Assembly: GCA_964247755.1 (NCBI GenBank)
Contig: CAXTVX010000001.1
Coordinates: 496,001 to 560,000 of the forward strand
Reading direction: 5' to 3'
Source of the DNA: Lichenicola sp964247755
Lineage (GTDB): Bacteria; Pseudomonadota; Alphaproteobacteria; Acetobacterales; Acetobacteraceae
Length of the DNA stretch: 64,000 nucleotides
Of this stretch, positions 24,374-32,794 are shown piece by piece. The notes below the pieces were generated by a model. The model saw only the letters and a list, made by a program, of their open reading frames with translations, searched no databases and was not told the origin of the DNA. Each line of letters starts with the position of its first letter. Within the stretch, counting starts at the first letter, position 1. The position numbers and the translations under genes are program-made.

Positions 24374-25705
24374 TCAGATCACCAGACTCAGCGGGCTTTC
24401 GACCACGCTCTTGAACACCGACACCCATTGCGCCGCCAGGGCGCCATCCACCGCGCGGTGGTCGACCGAAAGCGTCGCGGTCATCACCGTGGCGACCTCG
24501 ATCCGGTCGCCATCCTTGTCCGCCCGCACCACCGGGCGCTTCTCGCTGGCGCTGACCGCCAGGATGCCGGCCTGCGGCGGGTTGAGGATGGCGGAGAACT
24601 GCTTGACCCCGAACATGCCCATGTTGGAGATCGAGAACCCGCCCCCCTGGAACTCCTCGGGACGCAGCTTGCCCTCGCGCGCCCGCGCGATCAGGCCGCG
24701 CGCCTCGGCGCTGATCTGCGCCAGCGACTTCTTCTCGGCCGAGCGCACGATCGGCGTGATCAGCCCGTCCGGGATCGACACCGCGACCGAGATGTCCACG
24801 TCCTCGTACTCGATGATCGCCTCGTCGGTGTAGCTCGCGTTCACCTTCGGCACCCGGACCAGGGTGACCGCGCAGGCCTTGATCAGCATGTCGTTGACCG
24901 ACAGCTTGAACGCGCCCGCCCCTTCCGGGGCGGCACGGTTGAGCTGGCCGCGCAGGGCCAGCAGCGCGTCCATTTCCACGTCGATCGACACGTAGAAATG
25001 CGGCACGAACTGCTTGGACTCCGACAGCCGGCGCGCGATCACGCGCCGTATGTTGGAGTTCGGCAGCACCCGGTGCGGTGCGGTGATGGGCACCGGCGTC
25101 GGACGCACCGGCGCGGGAGCCGGCGCCTGCGGCGGAGCGGCGGCCTGGACCGGGGCCGGGGCCGCCGGCTTCGCGACCGGAGGCGCCGTGCGCGCGGCCT
25201 CGATGTCGGCGCGGATGATGCGGCCGTTCGGCCCGGATCCGTTGATGGTCGACAGGTCGAGCCCGGCCTCCCCGGCCAGCCTGCGCGCCAGCGGCGAGGC
25301 GAACACGCGGCTGCCATCGTCGCTGGTGCCCGCTTCGGTCGCCGGAGCGGGTGCCGCCGATGCCGGGCGTGCGGCCGGCGGCTCTGAACCCTGGTTGACC
25401 GGTTCTGCCGCCTGCCTCGGCGGCGCCGCCCGCGTGTCCCCGGCCGCGTCCGGCACCGCCTCGCCGTCGACGACCAGGATGCCGATCGGCGCGTTGACCT
25501 TCACCCCTTCGGTGCCGTCCACCACCAGGATGCGGCCGAGTATGCCCTCGTCGACCGCCTCGACCTCCATGGTCGCCTTGTCGGTCTCGATCTCCGCGAT
25601 CACGTCGCCGGACGCGACGGCGTCGCCTTCCTTCTTCAGCCAGCGCGCCAGGGTGCCTTCGGTCATGGTCGGCGACAGCGCCGGCATGAGGATGTTCACG
25701 GACAT
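24374..25705 (-). CDS. pdhC: Pyruvate dehydrogenase E2, dihydrolipoyl acetyltransferase
   Basis: E2 carries the acetyl group on its lipoyl arm and transfers it to coenzyme A. The 443-residue protein has one lipoyl domain with Lys43 in I-E-T-D-K-A-T-M-E-V-E, an Ala/Pro-rich linker, a peripheral-subunit-binding domain at about 133-170 (F-A-S-P-L-A-R-R-L-A), a second Pro/Ala linker, and the catalytic domain ending with H-R-A-V-D-G (His416, Asp420). One lipoyl domain on E2 plus one on E1 beta is the alphaproteobacterial arrangement. Gaps to pdhB (10 bp) and lpd (3 bp) indicate one transcript. Confidence 0.97.
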   Translation of the reverse strand: MSVNILMPALSPTMTEGTLARWLKKEGDAVASGDVIAEIETDKATMEVEAVDEGILGRILVVDGTEGVKVNAPIGILVVDGEAVPDAAGDTRAAPPRQAAEPVNQGSEPPAARPASAAPAPATEAGTSDDGSRVFASPLARRLAGEAGLDLSTINGSGPNGRIIRADIEAARTAPPVAKPAAPAPVQAAAPPQAPAPAPVRPTPVPITAPHRVLPNSNIRRVIARRLSESKQFVPHFYVSIDVEMDALLALRGQLNRAAPEGAGAFKLSVNDMLIKACAVTLVRVPKVNASYTDEAIIEYEDVDISVAVSIPDGLITPIVRSAEKKSLAQISAEARGLIARAREGKLRPEEFQGGGFSISNMGMFGVKQFSAILNPPQAGILAVSASEKRPVVRADKDGDRIEVATVMTATLSVDHRAVDGALAAQWVSVFKSVVESPLSLVI

Positions 25706-25715
25706 GCGGCGACCT

Positions 25716-27089
25716 TCAGACCAGCTTCTTCACGGCGTCGACCACCCAGTCCGGCTGCGGCAGGGCGAGCTTTTCCAGGTTGGCGGCGTAGGGCAGCGGC
25801 ACGTCCAGCCCGTGCACGCGCACCGGCGGGGCGTCGAGCCAGTCGAACGCGTGCTCGACGATCTGCATCACCACCTCGGCGCCGATGCCGGCGAACGGCC
25901 AGCCTTCCTCCACCGTCACCAGGCGCGAGGTCTTCTTCACGCTGTCCACGATCGTGGGGGTGTCCAGCGGACGAAGGGAGCGCAGGTTGATCACCTCCGC
26001 CTCGATCCCGGCTTCCGCCAGGATCTCGGCTGCCTTCAGCGCCACCCCGACCATGATGGAGAAGGCGACGATGGTGACCGCGGTGCCCTCGCGCTCGACC
26101 TTGGCCTTGCCGATCGGCAGCACGAAGTCCGGATCGGTCGGGCACTCGAAGCTCTGCCCGTACAGGATCTCGTTCTCGAGAAAGATGATCGGGTTCGGGT
26201 CGCGGATCGCCGCACGCAGCAGGCCCTTGGCATCGGCGGCGGAATACGGCGCCACCACCTTCAACCCCGGCACGTGCGCGTACCAGCTGGCGTAGCACTG
26301 CGAATGCTGCGCGCCGACCCGCGACGCGGCGCCGTTGGGACCGCGGAACACGATCGGGCAGCCCATCTGGCCGCCGCTCATGTAGAGCGTCTTGGCAGCC
26401 GAGTTGATCACCTGGTCGATCGCCTGCATGGCAAAGTTGAAGGTCATGAACTCGACGATCGGCTTCAGGCCGGTCAGTGCCGCCCCCACCGCCATGCCGG
26501 CGAAGCCGTGCTCGGTGATCGGCGTGTCGATCACGCGCCTGGCGCCGAACTCGTCCAGCAGGCCCTGGCTGACCTTGTAGGCGCCCTGGTACTCCGCGAC
26601 CTCCTCGCCCATGAGGAACACGTCGTCATCGGCGCGCATCTCCAGCACCATGGCGTCACGCAGCGCCTCGCGCACGGTGACGGTCGCGGTCGGGCCCCAG
26701 TCCCGCTCGGGCGATGGGCGCGCCAGCTCCGGGGTCTTGGCCGCCGACGCGCGGTCGGCGATCTCCTTCGGCCCCATCCCCTCCGCCGCGACCTTGGGCA
26801 TGGCCGGCGCTTCCGAGCCGGGCTCGGGCGCGTTCGACGCGTCCTCGCCGGCAGCCAGCAGCACCGCGATCGGCGCGTTCACCGCCACCCCGTCGGTGCC
26901 CTCCTCAACCAGGATGCGGCCGAGCGTGCCCTCGTCCACCGCCTCGACCTCCATGGTCGCCTTGTCGGTCTCGATCTCGGCGATCACGTCGCCGGCCGCC
27001 ACCGGATCGCCCACCTTCTTCAGCCAGCGCGCCAGCTTGCCTTCCGTCATGGTCGGCGAGAGCGCCGGCATCAGGACCTGCGTCGACAT
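25716..27089 (-). CDS. pdhB: Pyruvate dehydrogenase E1 beta with N-terminal lipoyl domain
   Basis: The first 80 residues are a lipoyl domain nearly identical to that of the neighbouring E2, with Lys43 in E-T-D-K-A-T-M-E-V-E. After a linker, the transketolase-like E1 beta part begins near 137 with T-V-R-E-A-L-R-D-A-M and continues with G-E-E-V-A-E-Y-Q-G-A-Y and the G-F-A-G-M-A-V-G-A segment; the C-terminal transketolase domain has A-G-I-E-A-E-V-I-N-L-R-S-L. Lipoylated E1 beta is known from alphaproteobacteria and is useful for placing this organism. Start ATG 27089 was chosen because the lipoyl domain begins at once. Confidence 0.97.
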   Translation of the reverse strand: MSTQVLMPALSPTMTEGKLARWLKKVGDPVAAGDVIAEIETDKATMEVEAVDEGTLGRILVEEGTDGVAVNAPIAVLLAAGEDASNAPEPGSEAPAMPKVAAEGMGPKEIADRASAAKTPELARPSPERDWGPTATVTVREALRDAMVLEMRADDDVFLMGEEVAEYQGAYKVSQGLLDEFGARRVIDTPITEHGFAGMAVGAALTGLKPIVEFMTFNFAMQAIDQVINSAAKTLYMSGGQMGCPIVFRGPNGAASRVGAQHSQCYASWYAHVPGLKVVAPYSAADAKGLLRAAIRDPNPIIFLENEILYGQSFECPTDPDFVLPIGKAKVEREGTAVTIVAFSIMVGVALKAAEILAEAGIEAEVINLRSLRPLDTPTIVDSVKKTSRLVTVEEGWPFAGIGAEVVMQIVEHAFDWLDAPPVRVHGLDVPLPYAANLEKLALPQPDWVVDAVKKLV

Positions 27090-27096
27090 GGCCGGT

Positions 27097-28110
27097 TCAG
27101 GCCTCCACCAGAATGTCGGTCCACAGCTCAGACGGATCGGGTTCCGGGCTGTCCTGCGCGAACTGCGCCGCATCCGCGACCAGCCGCTTGATCTCGTCGT
27201 CGGTGGCCTTGAGCGCCGCCTCCTCGACCCCGAGATCGAGCAGCGCGCGACGCACCTGCTCGATCGCGTCGTGCTCCCGGCGCATCGCCTCGACCTCCTC
27301 GCGTGTTCGGTACTTGGCGGGGTCGGACATGGAGTGGCCGCGGTAGCGGTAGGTGCTCATCTCCAGCAGGTACGGGCCGTTGCCGGCGCGGCAATGCCCT
27401 ACCGCCTCGCGGGCGGCCTCGCGCACCGCGACCACGTCCATGCCGTCGACCCGCTGCCCCGGGATACCCCAGGGCTCGCCATTGCGGTGCAGCGCCTTGG
27501 ACGCCGAGGAGCGCGCGGCGCTGGTGCCCATGCCGTACTGGTTGTTCTCGATAATGAAGATGCAGGGCAGCTTGTGCAGTGCCGCCAGGTTGAAGGCCTC
27601 GAACACCTGGCCCTGGTTGGAGGCGCCGTCGCCCATGTAGGCCACCGCCACCTCGTCGGTGCCGCGATACTTGTTGGCGAACGCCAGGCCGGCGCCAATC
27701 GGCACCTGCGCGCCGACGATGCCGTGGCCGCCGTAGAAGTGCTCCTTCTTGGAGAACATGTGCATGGAGCCGCCCTTGCCGCGGGAATAGCCGGTGGCGC
27801 GGCCGGTCAGCTCGGCCATCACCCCCTTCGCCTCCATGCCTGCCGCCAGCATGTGCCCGTGATCGCGATACGAGGTGACGATCTTGTCGCCGGGCTTGAG
27901 CGCCATCTGCACCCCCACCACCACCGCCTCCTGGCCGATATACAGGTGGCAGAACCCGCCGATCAGCCCCATGCCGTAAAGCTGCCCGGTGCGCTCCTCG
28001 AAGCGCCGGATCAGCAGCATGTCGTGATACGCGCGGGTCAGCTCGTCCTGCGTCATGGAGGGTGCGTTCGCGCCGCGGGGCGCCTGCACCAACTTCGTCG
28101 CTCCGCTCAT
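27097..28110 (-). CDS. pdhA: Pyruvate dehydrogenase E1 alpha
   Basis: E1 alpha binds thiamine diphosphate and decarboxylates pyruvate together with E1 beta. The 337-residue protein has the ThDP motif starting G-D-G-A-S-N-Q-G at 160-167 and ending N-N at 189-190, plus the Y-R-Y-R-G-H-S-M-S-D loop typical of the enzyme. The start ATG overlaps the moaC stop as ATGA, which means the pdh genes are translated as a continuation of the trp-moaC transcript. There is no intergenic space for a pdh promoter here, so any separate promoter would have to lie inside moaC. Confidence 0.97.
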   Translation of the reverse strand: MSGATKLVQAPRGANAPSMTQDELTRAYHDMLLIRRFEERTGQLYGMGLIGGFCHLYIGQEAVVVGVQMALKPGDKIVTSYRDHGHMLAAGMEAKGVMAELTGRATGYSRGKGGSMHMFSKKEHFYGGHGIVGAQVPIGAGLAFANKYRGTDEVAVAYMGDGASNQGQVFEAFNLAALHKLPCIFIIENNQYGMGTSAARSSASKALHRNGEPWGIPGQRVDGMDVVAVREAAREAVGHCRAGNGPYLLEMSTYRYRGHSMSDPAKYRTREEVEAMRREHDAIEQVRRALLDLGVEEAALKATDDEIKRLVADAAQFAQDSPEPDPSELWTDILVEA

Positions 28111-28634
28111 GCTCGCTCCCCGTTCCTGCCTGCATCGGGACGGAGTGCATCCGTCCCGGCCTCGTTCCAGTCGCCGGACTTGCCGCCGGCCTTGTGCACC
28201 ACCCGCAGCGACTCGATCCGCATGTGCCGATCGACCGCCTTGCACATGTCGTAGAGCGTGAGGGCGGCGACGCTCGCCGCGGTCAGCGCCTCCATCTCCA
28301 CGCCGGTCTGCCCGGTGGTGCGCACCACCGTCTCGATCGCGACCGCCTCCCCGCCCGGCTCCGGCGCCAGCATCACCGACACCGCGGTGATCGGCAGCGG
28401 GTGGCAGAGCGGGATCAGCTCGGCGGTCCGCTTCGCCGCCATGATGCCCGCGATCCGCGCGGCTGCGAAGACGTCGCCCTTGGGCATCCCCCCGGACAGG
28501 ATCAGCCGCAGGGTGTCCGGCCGCATCGCCACCCGCGCCGCCGCCCGGGCCTCGCGCGCCGTCGCGGCCTTGGCCGACACGTCCACCATGCGGGCGTGGC
28601 CGGCCTCGTCGAGATGGGTCAGGCCGGATCCCAT
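28107..28634 (-). CDS. moaC: Cyclic pyranopterin monophosphate synthase
   Basis: MoaC converts the MoaA product to cyclic pyranopterin phosphate, an early step of molybdenum cofactor synthesis. The 175-residue protein has L-I-P-L-C-H-P-L at 73-80, G-V-E-M-E-A-L-T-A at 111-119 and D-M-C-K-A-V-D-R at 129-136, all known active-site segments. It starts one base inside the trpC stop (TGATG). In many alphaproteobacteria moeA and lexA follow moaC; here pdhA does, while moeA-lexA are at 47.6-49.7 kb. Confidence 0.96.
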   Translation of the reverse strand: MGSGLTHLDEAGHARMVDVSAKAATAREARAAARVAMRPDTLRLILSGGMPKGDVFAAARIAGIMAAKRTAELIPLCHPLPITAVSVMLAPEPGGEAVAIETVVRTTGQTGVEMEALTAASVAALTLYDMCKAVDRHMRIESLRVVHKAGGKSGDWNEAGTDALRPDAGRNGERA

Positions 28635-29473
28635 CAGATCGGCCCGAGCAGGGCGGCGCAGGCGGCACCCGGATCGGGCTGCCGCAGCAGGCTTTCGCCG
28701 ACCAGGAAGCAGGTGGCACCGGCGCCGCTCAGCCGCACGACGTCGTCGCGTGTGCGTATGCCGCTTTCCGCCACCACGATGCGGTCCGGCGGCACCCCCG
28801 GCGCCAGCGCCAGGGTGGTCTCGAGGTCGGTGCGCAGCGTGCGCAGGTTGCGGTTGTTGACGCCGATCAGCGAGGTGTTCAGCCCCAGCGCCCGGTACAG
28901 CTCCGCTTGGTCATGCACCTCGACCAGCACGTCGAGGTCGAGCGACCGGGCCAGCTCCAGCAGCTCCTCGGCCACGGAATCGGTCAGGGCCGCCATGATC
29001 AGCAGAATGCAGTCGGCGCCGATCAGACGGCTCTCGTACACCTGCCATGGGTCGACGATGAAGTCCTTGCGCAGCACCGGCAGCTTCACCGCGGCGCGCG
29101 CGATCTGCAGGTCGGCGACGTGGCCGCCGAAAGACGGCCCCTCGGTCAGCACCGACAGGCAGACTGCGCCGCCCGCCTCGTACTGGCGCGCGATGGCGGC
29201 GGGATCGTACTCGGGACGGATCAAGCCTCCGGACGGCGATGCCTTCTTGATCTCGGCGATCATGCCGACCTGGTGGTGCGCCGTGGTCAACTTCAACGCC
29301 TGGCCGAAGCCGCGCGGCGCCTCGGCGAGGTCGCGCAACCGCAGCCGGATCTCGCGCAGCGGCAGGCCGGCGGAGCGGCGCGCGACCTCCTGGCGGGTCT
29401 GGGCGCAGATCCGGGCCAGCACGTCCGGGACCTCCGGGTGCTGCGCGTCCCGGCCGATGTCGGGCTTGGTCAT
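28634..29473 (-). CDS. trpC: Indole-3-glycerol phosphate synthase
   Basis: TrpC closes the indole ring in tryptophan synthesis. The 279-residue TIM-barrel protein has A-E-I-K-K-A-S-P-S near 53-61, V-L-R-K-D-F-I with the catalytic Lys, I-G-V-N-N-R-N-L and V-A-E-S-G-I near the C-terminal phosphate site. The start at 29473 is 44 bp after trpD. Its stop overlaps the moaC start. TrpF is not fused to it and is not seen in the window. Confidence 0.97.
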   Translation of the reverse strand: MTKPDIGRDAQHPEVPDVLARICAQTRQEVARRSAGLPLREIRLRLRDLAEAPRGFGQALKLTTAHHQVGMIAEIKKASPSGGLIRPEYDPAAIARQYEAGGAVCLSVLTEGPSFGGHVADLQIARAAVKLPVLRKDFIVDPWQVYESRLIGADCILLIMAALTDSVAEELLELARSLDLDVLVEVHDQAELYRALGLNTSLIGVNNRNLRTLRTDLETTLALAPGVPPDRIVVAESGIRTRDDVVRLSGAGATCFLVGESLLRQPDPGAACAALLGPI

Positions 29474-29517
29474 CGCGGCGCCGCGTCCATTTGAACGCTG
29501 TTCAAGTTCTAGCATCC

Positions 29518-30654
29518 TCAGCTGTCGCCGTCCTGCCTGTCGGGCACCGGCTGCCGGCGCATCGCCGTCAGCACCGCCAGCGCCGCACCGTCGTCGATCG
29601 CCCGGGCGGCGTGGCCGAGGCCGTCGCGCAGATCCCCGATCGGCGCCGCCACCTCCGCTGCCTCCTCCGGCACCTGTCCCGCATCGCGCGGCTCGCCTGA
29701 GGAGATGCGGCCGCGCCCGCTCACCTGCAAGGCGGCGGACGCGTTGAGCAGCACCGTGTCCCGGTAGGGGCCGGGCTCCCCCGAGAGCAGGCGCTCCAGC
29801 GCCGAGGCGTTGAACGCGGCGTCGCCGCCGGCGATGGCGCGCACGGGATGTGCCGGCAGGCCCAGATCGGCCGGCTCGAAGCCGAACCGCGTCAGCCTGC
29901 CCCCGTCGAACGCCACCACCCGGTTCGGCCCGCACAGCCCGAGCTCGTCCAGCCCGTTCGGCGCGACGCCGGACGCATCCTCGCCATGCACCACCCAGAC
30001 CCGGTCCGAGCCGAGCCGGCCGAGGGTGCGGGCGATCGGTGCCTGCCACGCGGGGTCGAACACGCCGATCATCTGCCGTCGCACGCCGGCCGGGTTGCAC
30101 AGGGGACCGAGCAGGTTGAACACGGTGCGGAAGCCGAGCTCGGCGCGCACGGCGGCCGCGTGACGCATCGCCGGATGGTGCAGCGGTGCGGACAGGAACG
30201 CGATCCCGTGCCGCTGCAGCGTGTGTTCCAGCGTCTGCGGGTCGGCGTCGAGACGCAGGCCCAGCGCCTGGAGCGTGTCGGACGCACCGGCGCGCGATGA
30301 CTGGGCCCGGTTGCCGTGCTTGGCGACCGGCACGCCGAGTGCGGCCAGCACGAAGGCGACCGCGGTGGACACGTTCAGGGTGTCGTGGCCGTCGCCGCCG
30401 GTGCCGCACACGTCGATCGCGTCGGCCACGCCCGGCACCGCGAGCATGCGCGCCCGCATCGCCCGCACGGCGCCGGCGAGCTCGGCCACGGTCTCGCCGC
30501 GCAGGCGCAGGCCCGTCGCCAGTGCTGCGATCTGCGCCGGCGTCGCCGCGCCGGACATCACGATCGCGAACGCGGCCTCGGCCTCGGCCTCGTCCAGGGT
30601 TGCGCCGGACGCGATCCGCGCCAGCACCGGCTTCAACGTGAGGGGGTCGGCCAT
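29518..30654 (-). CDS. trpD: Anthranilate phosphoribosyltransferase, with a C-terminal insertion
   Basis: TrpD attaches phosphoribosyl pyrophosphate to anthranilate. The 378-residue protein shows C-G-T-G-G-D-G at 83-89, N-V-S-T at 94-97 and K-H-G-N-R-A-Q-S-S-R-A-G-A-S-D at 112-126. Family members are usually about 340 residues. The excess comes mainly from a polar Glu/Pro/Ala segment at about 316-340, inserted between the strand V-L-L-N-A-S-A-A-L and the final helices D-L-R-D-G-L and A-I-D-D-G-A-A. The insertion is in frame and does not break the active site. The gene lies 22 bp after trpG. Confidence 0.95.
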   Translation of the reverse strand: MADPLTLKPVLARIASGATLDEAEAEAAFAIVMSGAATPAQIAALATGLRLRGETVAELAGAVRAMRARMLAVPGVADAIDVCGTGGDGHDTLNVSTAVAFVLAALGVPVAKHGNRAQSSRAGASDTLQALGLRLDADPQTLEHTLQRHGIAFLSAPLHHPAMRHAAAVRAELGFRTVFNLLGPLCNPAGVRRQMIGVFDPAWQAPIARTLGRLGSDRVWVVHGEDASGVAPNGLDELGLCGPNRVVAFDGGRLTRFGFEPADLGLPAHPVRAIAGGDAAFNASALERLLSGEPGPYRDTVLLNASAALQVSGRGRISSGEPRDAGQVPEEAAEVAAPIGDLRDGLGHAARAIDDGAALAVLTAMRRQPVPDRQDGDS

Positions 30655-30676
30655 CCGGTCAGGACGGGCCCATCGC

Positions 30677-31276
30677 TCAGGCCGCCCGGACAGCGGGACG
30701 GTTCCGGCCACGCGCCAGGGCCAGGAAGTTGGCCAGGATGGCGTGGCCGTGCTCGGAGGCGATGCTTTCGGGATGGAACTGCACCCCGAAGATCGGCCAG
30801 TCACGATGGCGCAGGCCCATCACCACGCCGTCGGCGGTGCGGGCGGTCTCGACCAGGGTGGGGGGCAAGGTATCCGGCCGCACCGTCAGGCTGTGGTAGC
30901 GGGTCGCCTTGAAGGGCGAGGGCAGGCCGGCGAACACGTCGCTGTCGTCGTGCTCGACCGGGCTGACCTTGCCGTGCATCGGGGTCGGCGCCCGCACCAC
31001 CTCGGCGCCGAACACCTGGCCGATCGCCTGGTGGCCGAGGCACACGCCGAACACCGGCACACGGCCGGCAGCCTCGCGGATCAGCTCGCAGCAGATGCCG
31101 GCCTCGTTCGGCGAGCAGGGGCCGGGCGAGAGCACGATCGCTTCCGGCTCCAGCGCCAGCGCGTCCTGCGGCGACAGGGCGTCGTTGCGGCGCACGTCGC
31201 AGGTCGCCCCCAGCTCGCCCAGGTAGTGCACGAGGTTGAAGGTGAAGCTGTCGTAGTTGTCGATCAGCAGGATCAT
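30677..31276 (-). CDS. trpG: Anthranilate synthase glutaminase component
   Basis: TrpG supplies ammonia to TrpE by hydrolysing glutamine. The 199-residue class-I amidotransferase has the catalytic triad Cys79 (F-G-V-C-L-G-H-Q), His168 and Glu170 (V-Q-F-H-P-E-S), and the oxyanion segment S-P-G-P-C-S-P near 50-56. It lies 42 bp after trpE. In some relatives the same protein also serves p-aminobenzoate synthesis; no pabB is nearby, so this cannot be judged. Confidence 0.96.
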   Translation of the reverse strand: MILLIDNYDSFTFNLVHYLGELGATCDVRRNDALSPQDALALEPEAIVLSPGPCSPNEAGICCELIREAAGRVPVFGVCLGHQAIGQVFGAEVVRAPTPMHGKVSPVEHDDSDVFAGLPSPFKATRYHSLTVRPDTLPPTLVETARTADGVVMGLRHRDWPIFGVQFHPESIASEHGHAILANFLALARGRNRPAVRAA

Positions 31277-31318
31277 GGCCGTATTGTGGAGATGGCCCGG
31301 AGCAGGGTCAAACGGGGA

Positions 31319-32794
31319 TCAACGGGCAGCAGCCTGGGCCTGGGCCGCCTCGGCCGCACGGAACAGGGCGCGCGCCTTCTGCCGGGTTTCCTCGTACTCG
31401 GCCTCCGGCACGCTGTCGGCGACCACGCCGCAGCCGGCCTGGACGTGCATGATGCCGTCCTTGAGCAGCGCCATGCGCAGGCCGATGCAGGTGTCCATGG
31501 TGCCATCGGCGCCGAACCAGCCGATGCAGCCGGCATAGGTGCCGCGACGGGTCGGCTCCACCTCGTCGATGATCTGCATGGCGCGGATCTTCGGAGCGCC
31601 CGTGAGGGTGCCGGCCGGGAAGCCAGCCACCAGGGCGTCCAGCGCGTCCAGCTCCGGACGCAAGGTTCCCTCCACCGTGGAGGAGATGTGCATGACGTGG
31701 CTGAAGCGCTCGATGGCGAAGCTTTCGCGCAACCGGACGCTGCCGAGCGTGGCGACCCGGCCGACGTCGTTGCGGCCGAGGTCGACCAGCATCAGGTGCT
31801 CGGCGCGCTCCTTCGGATCGGCGAGCAGCTCGGCCGCCAGCGCCCGGTCGGCCTCCGGGTCGGCGCCGCGCGGGCGGGTGCCGGCCAGCGGGCGCACGGT
31901 GACGATGCCGTCGCGTAGCCGCACCAGCACCTCCGGGCTGCTGCCGACCAGCTGGAACCCGTCCTTCTCCGTGCCGAGGTCGAGAAAGAACAGGAACGGC
32001 GCCGGGTTGATGCGACGGAGCGCGCGGTAGAGCGCGAACGGCGGCAGCGCGAACGGGGCGGAGAAGCGCTGGCTCGGCACCACCTGGAACGCGTCGCCGG
32101 CGGCGATGTACTCCTGGATGCGTCGCACCACGCCGAGGAAGCCGTCGCGGGAGAAGTTCGAGCGCGGCTCGATCGGCCCTGCCGCGGGCCGCTCCGGCGA
32201 CGCCTCGGCCGATCGTGCCTCTGGGGGCAGCTCCAGCGACAGCGCCGCCCGGGCACGGTCGAGCAGCGCCCTGGGATCGTCACTTCCGTCCCGCACCGGC
32301 ACCGCCAGGGTCAGCTCGTCGCGGACGTTGTCGAACACCGCGAACAGCGACGGGCGAAGCAGCATGGCTTCCGGCAGGCCGAGATCGTCCGGCGGCGGGT
32401 CCGGCAGGTACTCCATCCGGCGCACCATGTCGTAGCCGAGATAGCCGAACACCCCGCCGATCATCGGCGGCAGGCCGGGCGGCAGGGCAAGACGGCTGTC
32501 TGCCACCAGCGCACGCAGGCTGTCGATCGCCGGCCGGTGGTCCGGCACGAAGTCCTGCCCCTCGCCGGCCGCCTGCGACGACACCGCGCCGTCACGGCAG
32601 CGCCAGAGGAGGTCCGGCAGCAGGCCGATCACGGAATAGCGCCCGCGCGCGACGCCGCCCTCGATGCTTTCCAGCAGGAAGCCGTTGCGCTCGGCGCCGG
32701 GAAGGTGGCGGCGCAGCTTGAGGAAGGCCGCGACCGGTGTCAGCAGGTCCGCCGCCTCCACCGTCCAGACCAGTGCGACGGGGACTCCGCTCAC
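31319..32794 (-). CDS. trpE: Anthranilate synthase component I
   Basis: TrpE converts chorismate to anthranilate. The 491-residue protein has the N-terminal regulatory segment L-L-E-S-I-E-G-G (about 40-47), part of the tryptophan feedback site, and the chorismate-binding core with L-M-L-V-D-L-G-R-N-D, G-T-L-T-G-A-P-K and R-G-T-Y-A-G-C-I-G. It starts with GTG, overlapping the ppiD stop as GTGA, so there is no leader region and no room for a Trp-rich attenuator peptide directly in front. Regulation by attenuation at this site can therefore be excluded, unless it acts upstream of ppiD. Confidence 0.96.
   Translation of the reverse strand: MSGVPVALVWTVEAADLLTPVAAFLKLRRHLPGAERNGFLLESIEGGVARGRYSVIGLLPDLLWRCRDGAVSSQAAGEGQDFVPDHRPAIDSLRALVADSRLALPPGLPPMIGGVFGYLGYDMVRRMEYLPDPPPDDLGLPEAMLLRPSLFAVFDNVRDELTLAVPVRDGSDDPRALLDRARAALSLELPPEARSAEASPERPAAGPIEPRSNFSRDGFLGVVRRIQEYIAAGDAFQVVPSQRFSAPFALPPFALYRALRRINPAPFLFFLDLGTEKDGFQLVGSSPEVLVRLRDGIVTVRPLAGTRPRGADPEADRALAAELLADPKERAEHLMLVDLGRNDVGRVATLGSVRLRESFAIERFSHVMHISSTVEGTLRPELDALDALVAGFPAGTLTGAPKIRAMQIIDEVEPTRRGTYAGCIGWFGADGTMDTCIGLRMALLKDGIMHVQAGCGVVADSVPEAEYEETRQKARALFRAAEAAQAQAAAR

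Noticed and set aside
22970..25387. 805-residue frame on the plus strand opposite lpd and pdhC
   Set aside because: It is a mirror frame of two well-supported genes, rich in His, Arg, Gln and Asp as expected for the antisense of GC-rich genes.
25014..27191. 725-residue frame opposite pdhC/pdhB
   Set aside because: Antisense shadow; no domain and composition typical of the reverse strand of lipoyl-domain genes.
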